Source: an uncultured Eubacteriales bacterium
GTDB taxonomy: Bacteria > Bacillota > Clostridia > Christensenellales > CAG-138
Assembly: GCA_900542615.1 (NCBI GenBank)
Contig: UQOG01000102.1
Location: forward strand, 1 to 6,956
Direction of reading: 5' to 3'
DNA: 6,956 nucleotides
In this document: positions 1-4,861 of the stretch, one piece after another
Numbering within the stretch: position 1 is the first letter of the stretch
How the letters are laid out: each line of letters starts with the position of its first letter
The notes under the pieces: model-generated
Database searches by the model: none
Seen by the model: the letters and a program-made list of their open reading frames with translations, nothing else
What the model was told of the DNA's origin: nothing
Translations under genes and position numbers: made by a program

Positions 1-125
1 CACCCGCCGCCCCCGCCCGGCCCCGGCTGCCCGCCCAAGAAACGACAAGGATTGCGGCTTTCTCAACCCTGCCCGCACAAACGGCAAAAAACCAGATTCT
101 TCTTGTTTTTGAACACATTGTAAAT
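1..125. other. Unassigned 5' end of the window
   Basis: No gene can be assigned here. The first 40 bases are very C-rich. On the + strand all three frames stay open for at least 100 bases; one of them stops with TAA at 121-123, just before the hairpin at 126-157, so this could be the 3' end of an upstream + strand gene. On the minus strand an ATG at 122-120 with a GGGAGA seven bases upstream opens a frame that runs off the window edge, and another minus frame contains a CRLCGQ zinc-ribbon-like knuckle followed by a stop. The evidence does not decide between these readings. Confidence 0.3.
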
Positions 126-157
126 TCTCCCAAAGCCTATGCATGGGAGATTTTTCT
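126..157 (+). terminator. Intrinsic terminator of an upstream gene
   Basis: TCTCCCA (126-132) pairs perfectly with TGGGAGA (144-150) around an 11-base loop, and TTTTTCT follows at once. The form is that of a Rho-independent terminator read on the + strand. The stem is only seven base pairs, so strength is moderate. It would isolate gene 1 from upstream transcription. Confidence 0.55.
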
Positions 158-158
158 A

Positions 159-167
159 TGTTAGAAT
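159..167 (+). promoter_or_regulatory. Possible extended -10 promoter for the DUF368 gene
   Basis: TGTTAGAAT matches the extended -10 form TGnTATAAT with one mismatch in the hexamer. No convincing -35 hexamer sits 16-18 bases upstream, because that stretch is the terminator stem. Transcription would start near 174, leaving a very short leader before the ribosome binding site at 181-186. Confidence 0.35.
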
Positions 168-180
168 GAAAGGGAATATG

Positions 181-186
181 AAGGAG
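181..186 (+). promoter_or_regulatory. Ribosome binding site that fixes the start of gene 1
   Basis: AAGGAG lies six bases before the ATG at 193. In-frame ATGs at 139 and 178 have no such site, and the one at 139 lies inside the terminator hairpin, so 193 is preferred. Confidence 0.8.
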
Positions 187-192
187 CGATCC

Positions 193-1011
193 ATGCGGAA
201 ACGAAATGCGGAATTTTTCCTCGCTATGGCCCAGGGGGCCATCATCGGCGCGGCCGGGATCATCCCCGGCGCCAGCGGCGGTGTATTGGCGGTTTCCATG
301 GGGATTTACCGGTCCATTGTGAACGCAGTCCTTTCCCTGCTCAAGGATTTTCGTAAAAATTTCTTGTATTTGTTGCCCTTTGGCTTAGGGGGCGTGGCGG
401 GGATATTGCTTACTGCCCGAGGCCTGGCTTTTTTGTTGGCCAACTATCGGGGCGCCCTGATGTACGTCTTGATGGGCATGGTGTTGGGAGGCGTGCCGGA
501 CCTGATCCGGGACGCCAATACCGGCGGCTTTCATAAGCGGTATCTTGCGGGCACCCTATTGGGGCTATTGCTGGCGGTTTCCTTGGCCTCGTTGGACAAT
601 GCCGTCACCGGTGGCGGGGATTGGCCCTTTACGCCGGCTACCATGGTCATGGCCGGAGCCATCCTGGCCATCGGCATTGTGATCCCTGGGGTGAGCACCT
701 CCTTTGTGCTGATGTTTATGGGGTTATATGACCCCTTGTTGGCCGCCCTAAACCGGCTGGATATCCCGGTGCTGTTCTATATGGGCCTGGGCCTAGGGGC
801 AGCGGGCATCCTGCTGCTGTTGTTTGTCCGGCGCATGTTCAACCGGCACAAGGCCTATTCCTATTACTGCGTATTGGGGTTCCTATTGGGTACGGTGGTC
901 CTGATCTTCCCAGGCTTCTGGCCCTTCCCCACCCAGCTGTGGTATTTCATGCTGTTTGCCGCCGGCGGGGCCGTCACCCTCATGATGGGCCGCTTGTCCC
1001 GGCGTGGATAA
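193..1011 (+). CDS. DUF368 family polyprenyl-phosphate transporter (PopT-like)
   Basis: This 272-residue integral membrane protein belongs to the DUF368 family. Members (PopT) have been identified genetically as transporters that return undecaprenyl phosphate, the lipid carrier of wall precursors, to the inner face of the membrane. The sequence has the family's duplicated signature: GIIPGASGG at residues 22-30 followed by GIY, and GIVIPGVSTS at 161-170 followed by MGLY, each opening a membrane re-entrant or helical half. About eight to nine hydrophobic segments fill the rest, and length is normal for the family. The start at 193 is chosen because AAGGAG lies six bases upstream; earlier ATGs lack one. 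It ends 35 bases before the L,D-transpeptidase gene with no terminator between, so the two are probably co-transcribed. Family assignment is firm; the substrate is inferred from characterised relatives. Confidence 0.9.
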   Translation: MRKRNAEFFLAMAQGAIIGAAGIIPGASGGVLAVSMGIYRSIVNAVLSLLKDFRKNFLYLLPFGLGGVAGILLTARGLAFLLANYRGALMYVLMGMVLGGVPDLIRDANTGGFHKRYLAGTLLGLLLAVSLASLDNAVTGGGDWPFTPATMVMAGAILAIGIVIPGVSTSFVLMFMGLYDPLLAALNRLDIPVLFYMGLGLGAAGILLLLFVRRMFNRHKAYSYYCVLGFLLGTVVLIFPGFWPFPTQLWYFMLFAAGGAVTLMMGRLSRRG

Positions 1012-1033
1012 TTGCCGTCCTGGCTACTTATAA

Positions 1034-1040
1034 AAGGAGG
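1034..1040 (+). promoter_or_regulatory. Ribosome binding site that fixes the start of gene 2
   Basis: AAGGAGG with a six-base spacer precedes the ATG at 1047. An in-frame opening from 939 would overlap gene 1 and precede the signal peptide with unrelated residues, so it is not the start. Confidence 0.85.
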
Positions 1041-1046
1041 ACTTCC

Positions 1047-2330
1047 ATGAAAAAACGTCTGCTCGCTTGCTTGCTATGCTGCTGCTTCCTGCTGTGCTGC
1101 CTGCCCGCCGTGGCCTCCGCCACCGTGCTGCCCGGCATGACCAGCAAAGTGGATTACGACAACACGGACCCCAACCGCTATACCATTGAGATCGACCTGG
1201 TGAACCAGGTGATCTCCGTGTGGGAAACCGCGTCCGGGGCCATTGTGCTGCAAAGCCTTTGTACCACCGGCGATGAGGAAAACCCCACCGGCAGCGGCAC
1301 CTTTAAGCTGGGGGATCTAAAGGAACGGTTCGGCTATTTTGTAGCCTATGGCCAATACGCCCAATATTGGACCCAGGTGGTGCGGGGCATTTATATCCAT
1401 TCCGTGATGTATGATACCAAGGACCTGTCCTCCATGAGCCGTTCCGCCTACCGGAACCTGGGCAAGAACGTATCCCATGGCTGCGTGCGGGTGCTGCCCC
1501 ACATCGCCCAGTGGATCTATTACAATTGCCCGCCGGGCACCACCTGCAAGGTGGTGAAGAACAAGCCGGCGGATCCGGCCCTGGTGAGCAGCCTCAAGTC
1601 CCAGATCCCGGATTACAGCGACTACGTCCAGCCCTCGGATGACAAGGAAGCGCCGGTGGAAGTGCCCGCCACGGTCCTGTTTGACGGGGTGCCCCTGCGC
1701 ACCGGCTTTTCCAACAGCCGGGATGAGACCATTGCCACCCTCAGCGCCGGCGACCATCTGATGCTATTGCAGATCGGCGAGGAATGGTGCAAGGTACGCA
1801 CCATGGCCGGCAAGCTGGGATATGTAAAATCCGCCTATCTGCTTTGCGATCCGGATCACGTATCCCTTTCCACGGTCTATACCGCCACCAGCAAAACCTA
1901 TGTCTATGCGGACATGGATACGGGCAGCGAACGCCTTACCACCATTCCTGAGGGGGACCAGGCCCTGGTTTACGATAACCCGCAAAAGGGCTGGTGGTAC
2001 GGGGAATACGCCGGGGTGCAAGGGTATCTTCGCACCAAGTATGTAAAGGAAGAGACCTCCTACGCCTTCCCTCAGCTGCCCACCGCCACCGCCACGGTGA
2101 CCAATCCGGACGGCAGCCAGGCCACCGTCACCGGCACCCAGGCCTACGTGACCCGGGGCATTGTGGCCAACCTGCGGGCCTTGCCCTCCTCCGGGGCGGA
2201 GAGCGCCGTGCTGGCGGAGCTCCAGGGGGGCACCTCGGTGGTCATCCTTTCCGCCACGGGCAACTGGTATCAGTGCCAGGCCAATGGCGTCACCGGCTAC
2301 CTGCATAAGGACTGCGTCAGCGCACAGTAA
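1047..2330 (+). CDS. Secreted L,D-transpeptidase (YkuD) with three SH3-like repeats
   Basis: This 427-residue exported enzyme should cross-link or modify peptidoglycan by L,D-transpeptidation outside the cell. Residues 1-25 are a signal peptide ending AVASA, a good signal peptidase I site. The YkuD domain spans about 44-170: His118 in IYIHS and the catalytic signature SHGCVR at 143-148, with Cys146 the nucleophile, His144 beside it and Arg148, are all present, so it should be active. After a linker, three bacterial SH3-like repeats follow at about 207-266, 275-333 and 366-423, each with the W-x-x-V/G-x-x-G-Y-[LV] ending; these usually bind the wall. The second and third are separated by a Thr-rich linker (343-365). 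It follows the PopT-like gene by 35 bases and ends before a strong terminator. The signal peptide is oddly cysteine-rich (six Cys between residues 8 and 18). Which wall site it acts on cannot be read from sequence. Confidence 0.93.
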   Translation: MKKRLLACLLCCCFLLCCLPAVASATVLPGMTSKVDYDNTDPNRYTIEIDLVNQVISVWETASGAIVLQSLCTTGDEENPTGSGTFKLGDLKERFGYFVAYGQYAQYWTQVVRGIYIHSVMYDTKDLSSMSRSAYRNLGKNVSHGCVRVLPHIAQWIYYNCPPGTTCKVVKNKPADPALVSSLKSQIPDYSDYVQPSDDKEAPVEVPATVLFDGVPLRTGFSNSRDETIATLSAGDHLMLLQIGEEWCKVRTMAGKLGYVKSAYLLCDPDHVSLSTVYTATSKTYVYADMDTGSERLTTIPEGDQALVYDNPQKGWWYGEYAGVQGYLRTKYVKEETSYAFPQLPTATATVTNPDGSQATVTGTQAYVTRGIVANLRALPSSGAESAVLAELQGGTSVVILSATGNWYQCQANGVTGYLHKDCVSAQ

Positions 2331-2350
2331 TCCTTTTGTAATCTACCCTT

Positions 2351-2384
2351 GCCCCGCCAAGCCTTAAGCTTAGCGGGGCTTTTG
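2351..2384 (+). terminator. Intrinsic terminator after the L,D-transpeptidase gene
   Basis: GCCCCGC (2351-2357) pairs with GCGGGGC (2373-2379); inside it AAGC (2359-2362) pairs with GCTT (2368-2371) after one mismatch, leaving a five-base loop. TTTTG follows at 2380. It starts 20 bases after the stop codon and closes the first transcription unit. Confidence 0.85.
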
Positions 2385-2401
2385 TAAACATGCATTTTTT
2401 C

Positions 2402-2430
2402 GTTACAAACCCGCGGGTTTATGCTATAAT
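2402..2430 (+). promoter_or_regulatory. Sigma-A type promoter with perfect extended -10
   Basis: TATAAT at 2425-2430 is preceded by TGC, giving the ideal extended -10, and GTTACA at 2402-2407 matches four of six -35 positions with a 17-base spacer. Transcription would begin near 2437, about 37 bases before the metallo-hydrolase start codon. This is the best promoter in the window. Confidence 0.8.
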
Positions 2431-2460
2431 CAAGGCTGAATATTTTGGTTTCCAGATGGA

Positions 2461-2467
2461 AAGGAGG
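2461..2467 (+). promoter_or_regulatory. Ribosome binding site that fixes the start of gene 3
   Basis: AAGGAGG sits six bases before ATG 2474. An upstream opening at 2390 lies before the promoter's -10, so it could not be on the transcript; 2474 also places the lipoprotein signal at the very N-terminus. Confidence 0.88.
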
Positions 2468-2473
2468 CGCGCC

Positions 2474-3322
2474 ATGCTGCGGCGTTGGTTTACTTTTTTT
2501 GTTTTGTTGCTGCTGGGCGCGCTGCTTTTGGCCGGCTGCCGACAGAGCCCAGGGGATTTGACCCTGTATGGGGTCCAGACCGGCAAGTCGGATTGCCTGG
2601 TGTTTCTCCTGCCCAATGGGGAGACCCTGCTGGTGGATACGGGGCTGAAGGACACCTATGACCAGGTGGCGCAGGTGCTGGAATTGGCAGGGGTCAAGGA
2701 GATCCATCATCTGGTCCTGACCCATGGGCATAAGGACCACATCGGCGGCCTGAAAAAGTTGGCCAAGGCCTATGAGATCGGGACCATCTACACCAACGCC
2801 TATGACAAGGCCACCTACAACGACAGCGAGCGGGAGACCATCGCGGCTTCCTGCGGCCAGTGGGTGCGGGTAAAGGCGGGGGACAGCCTGTCCCTTGGGG
2901 GGGTGGAGGCGGAGATCCTGGCGCCCCAGCGGGCCTATTCCGACGAGGAGGACGACAACAACAATTCCCTGGTGGTGCGCCTATCCCACGGGGATGTCCG
3001 TTTCCTGCTGATGGGGGACGCCACTTTCCTGATCGAGGAAGCCCTGCTGGACCAGGGGGCGGATGTGGCGGCGGACTTTCTCAAGGCGGGCCGACACGGC
3101 AAGGCGGACGCCAACACCCAGGCGTTTTTAGAGGCTGTGTCCCCCCAGGTCGCGTATCTCACCGGCAACCGGGAGGATGATCCGGATTCCCCGGACCCGG
3201 GGGTCTTGTCCCGGCTGGAGGCCCTGGGCGTTCAGTCCTATGTCAACCAGGGGGAGCATCTGGCCATCTGCTGGCGTAGCGATAGAGAAAGCCTGACCTC
3301 CGGGGAATATATTTACGAATGA
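2474..3322 (+). CDS. Lipoprotein with ComEC-like metallo-beta-lactamase fold
   Basis: This 282-residue protein is a surface-anchored metallo-hydrolase of the type found as the C-terminal domain of the competence protein ComEC, here standing alone. Residues 1-22 form a lipoprotein signal (two Arg, a hydrophobic stretch, lipobox LAGC) with Cys22 the lipidation site, so it should sit outside the membrane. Core motifs are VDTG (54-57), the metal-binding THGHKDH (83-89: His84, His86, Asp88, His89), NNNSLVVRL (162-170) and LMGDA (179-183: Asp182). The fifth motif, usually H-H-G-S in ComEC-like proteins, reads GRHGK here, with Arg207 then His208, so metal binding or substrate choice may differ. The substrate is unknown; extracellular nucleic acid or phosphate esters are possibilities only. 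It has its own promoter and precedes the DUF554 gene by 38 bases. Activity is likely but not certain given the Arg. Confidence 0.88.
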   Translation: MLRRWFTFFVLLLLGALLLAGCRQSPGDLTLYGVQTGKSDCLVFLLPNGETLLVDTGLKDTYDQVAQVLELAGVKEIHHLVLTHGHKDHIGGLKKLAKAYEIGTIYTNAYDKATYNDSERETIAASCGQWVRVKAGDSLSLGGVEAEILAPQRAYSDEEDDNNNSLVVRLSHGDVRFLLMGDATFLIEEALLDQGADVAADFLKAGRHGKADANTQAFLEAVSPQVAYLTGNREDDPDSPDPGVLSRLEALGVQSYVNQGEHLAICWRSDRESLTSGEYIYE

Positions 3323-3324
3323 GC

Positions 3325-3343
3325 GGGGGCCGTGGCCCCTTTT
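3325..3343 (+). terminator. Small hairpin with four Ts between genes 3 and 4 (weak terminator or attenuator)
   Basis: GGGGC (3326-3330) pairs with GCCCC (3335-3339) around a four-base loop CGTG, followed by TTTT at 3340-3343. It starts three bases after the stop codon and ends just before the next ribosome binding site. The stem is short and the T-run only four, so it probably lowers rather than stops read-through into the DUF554 gene. Confidence 0.4.
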
Positions 3344-3345
3344 GA

Positions 3346-3354
3346 AAGGAAGGA
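3346..3354 (+). promoter_or_regulatory. Ribosome binding site that fixes the start of gene 4
   Basis: AAGGAAGGA ends six bases before ATG 3361. A TTG two codons earlier (3355) directly abuts this site and is too close to be used. Confidence 0.75.
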
Positions 3355-3360
3355 TTGGAT

Positions 3361-4035
3361 ATGCTGGGTACGCTGGTCAACGCGGGCGCCATTGTTTTGG
3401 GGAGCTTCCTAGGGCTGCTGCTGAAAAAGGGGCTGCCGGAAAAGATCACCGACGCCATTATGAAGGGCGTGGCCCTGTGCGTGCTTTACATCGGCTTGGA
3501 TGGCTGCCTGGAGGGGGATAACGCCCTGATCGCCATCCTGTCCATCGTGGCGGGGGCCTTGGTGGGCACGGCTTTGGATCTGGACGGCCGACTATGCGCC
3601 CTGGGGGATTATATGGAGCGCAAGCTCCAAGCTGGGGGCGGCAGTTTCTCCACGGCCTTTGTCACCGCCAGCCTGCTGTTCTGCGTGGGGGCCATGGCGG
3701 TGGTGGGCAGCCTGCAAAGCGGCCTCACCGGCAACCATACCATGCTGTATACCAAATCCATGCTGGACGGCATCTCTTCCGTGGTCTTTGCGGCCACCCT
3801 GGGCCCGGGGGTGCTCATGGCCGGGGTGGCGGTGCTGCTGTATCAGGGGGCCATCACCCTATTGGCCCAGGCCCTGGCCCCGGTGCTCAACGACGCCGTG
3901 GTGGCGGAGATGACCTGCGTGGGCAGCCTGCTGATCATCGGCCTGGGGCTGAATATGCTGGGGGTCACCAAGCTGAAGGTAATGAACTATGTGCCCGCTG
4001 TGTTCGTGGCCATCGGGGTATGCTATTTGTTCTGA
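3361..4035 (+). CDS. DUF554 family membrane protein (YqgA/YdfK-like)
   Basis: This 224-residue polytopic membrane protein belongs to DUF554, a widespread family whose function is not established; transport has been suggested only from its shape. It opens with LGTLVNAGAIVLGSFLGLLL, the family's typical first helix, and carries the diagnostic FCVGAMAVVGSLQSGL stretch at residues 107-122, followed by a conserved polar segment around LYTKSMLDGISSVVFA (129-144) and a final LNMLGVTKLKVMNYVPA region (198-213). About seven hydrophobic helices are visible, and length is normal. The ATG at 3361 is chosen for its spacing to AAGGAAGGA. It lies 38 bases after the metallo-hydrolase gene, separated by a weak hairpin, and ends before a strong terminator, so it is the last gene of that unit. 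Family assignment is firm; no substrate can be named. Confidence 0.9.
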   Translation: MLGTLVNAGAIVLGSFLGLLLKKGLPEKITDAIMKGVALCVLYIGLDGCLEGDNALIAILSIVAGALVGTALDLDGRLCALGDYMERKLQAGGGSFSTAFVTASLLFCVGAMAVVGSLQSGLTGNHTMLYTKSMLDGISSVVFAATLGPGVLMAGVAVLLYQGAITLLAQALAPVLNDAVVAEMTCVGSLLIIGLGLNMLGVTKLKVMNYVPAVFVAIGVCYLF

Positions 4036-4066
4036 TTGCAGCTCCCCTCCCCGCTATAGGAAAACC

Positions 4067-4096
4067 GCCGGAGCCCTTGTATCTCCGGCTTTTTTT
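4067..4096 (+). terminator. Strong intrinsic terminator after the DUF554 gene
   Basis: GCCGGAG (4067-4073) pairs perfectly with CTCCGGC (4083-4089) around a nine-base loop, and seven Ts follow directly (4090-4096). This is a textbook Rho-independent terminator that separates the DUF554 gene from the NifU-like/GGGtGRT operon. Confidence 0.9.
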
Positions 4097-4105
4097 GTGT
4101 ATACT
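4077..4105 (+). promoter_or_regulatory. Probable promoter of the NifU-like/GGGtGRT operon, overlapping the terminator
   Basis: TATACT (4100-4105) matches five of six -10 positions. A weak -35, TTGTAT (4077-4082), lies 17 bases upstream inside the terminator loop. Transcription would start near 4112, about 42 bases before the start codon. A perfect TTGACA at 4111-4116 has no -10 at the right distance, so it is probably not a -35 element. Confidence 0.5.
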
Positions 4106-4153
4106 ATAGATTGACAAATAAGGGCGATTCTACGCGAAGGAGGATATAACCGT

Positions 4154-4846
4154 ATGCAATATTCCCGTGAAGTGGAAGAGATGTTTTGCGTAAAAAAAGG
4201 CGCAAAACACGATCCGGCCCCCATCCCGGAAGAGGGTAAGTGGGTCAAAGCAAAAGAGATAAAAGACATCAGCGGCTTGACCCATGGCGTGGGCTGGTGC
4301 GCACCCCAACAGGGCGCCTGCAAGCTGACCCTCAACATCAAAGAGGGCGTCATCCAGGAAGCCCTGGTGGAGACCCTGGGCTGCTCCGGCATGACCCACA
4401 GCGCCGCCATGGCCGCGGAGATCCTGCCCGGCAAGACCATCCTGGAAGCCTTGAATTCCGACCTGGTGTGCGACGCCATCAACACCGCCATGCGGGAGCT
4501 GTTTTTGCAGATCGTCTATGGCCGCAGCCAGAGCGCCTTCTCCGAGGACGGCCTGGTGATCGGCGCCGCCATGGAGGACCTGGGCAAGGGCCTGCGCAGC
4601 CAGATCGGCACCATGTACGGCACCCTTAAGAAGGGCCCCCGTTACCTGGAGATGGCCGAAGGCTATGTGCTGGGCATCGGCCTGGATGAAGATGGCGAGA
4701 TCATCGGCTACAAGTTCGTGAACCTGGGCAAGATGATGGACGCCATCAAGAAGGGCGTGGATCCCAAGGAAGCCTACGAGAAGAACATCGGCACCTATGG
4801 CCGGTTCAACGAGGCTGCCACCGTTCTCGACCCCCGCAAGCAGTAA
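4154..4846 (+). CDS. NifU-like iron-sulfur cluster assembly scaffold protein
   Basis: This 230-residue cytoplasmic protein has a NifU_N/IscU-like domain, the scaffold on which Fe-S clusters are built before transfer. The clearest match is about residues 49-100: a Cys-containing turn (Cys49, Cys56), KLTLNIKEGVIQEALVETLGC ending at Cys77, then SAAMAAEILPGKTILEAL, parallel to the IscU/NifU segment with its central Cys and GK-T/S-x-x-EA. Differences from standard IscU are visible: no CGD triplet after the first Cys, and no Cys in the late position near residues 125-145; Cys106 is the only later one. The protein is also longer, with a roughly 100-residue extra C-terminal part (LGIGLDEDGEIIGYKFVNL, 173-191). 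AAGGAGG ten bases upstream supports ATG 4154. The GGGtGRT gene follows after 15 bases. Scaffold activity is inferred from the family; a dedicated role with its partner is likely. Confidence 0.85.
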   Translation: MQYSREVEEMFCVKKGAKHDPAPIPEEGKWVKAKEIKDISGLTHGVGWCAPQQGACKLTLNIKEGVIQEALVETLGCSGMTHSAAMAAEILPGKTILEALNSDLVCDAINTAMRELFLQIVYGRSQSAFSEDGLVIGAAMEDLGKGLRSQIGTMYGTLKKGPRYLEMAEGYVLGIGLDEDGEIIGYKFVNLGKMMDAIKKGVDPKEAYEKNIGTYGRFNEAATVLDPRKQ

Positions 4847-4861
4847 GAGGAGGACAAGCCA

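Noticed and set aside
939..1046. N-terminal extension of the L,D-transpeptidase overlapping the DUF368 gene
   Set aside because: It would put 36 unrelated residues before a clear signal peptide, while AAGGAGG sits correctly before the ATG at 1047.
1764..2306. 180-codon minus-strand frame opposite the L,D-transpeptidase SH3 repeats
   Set aside because: It lies wholly opposite a firm gene, is Gly-rich as expected for a GC-rich shadow frame, and has no recognisable domain or start signal.
3594..4109. 171-codon + strand frame overlapping the DUF554 gene
   Set aside because: It runs out of frame through a recognised membrane protein, yields a Gly/His/Arg-rich translation, and extends into the intrinsic terminator.
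4111..4116. TTGACA as the -35 of the NifU-like operon promoter
   Set aside because: No -10-like hexamer is found 16-18 bases downstream; that position is the GC-rich stretch leading into the ribosome binding site.
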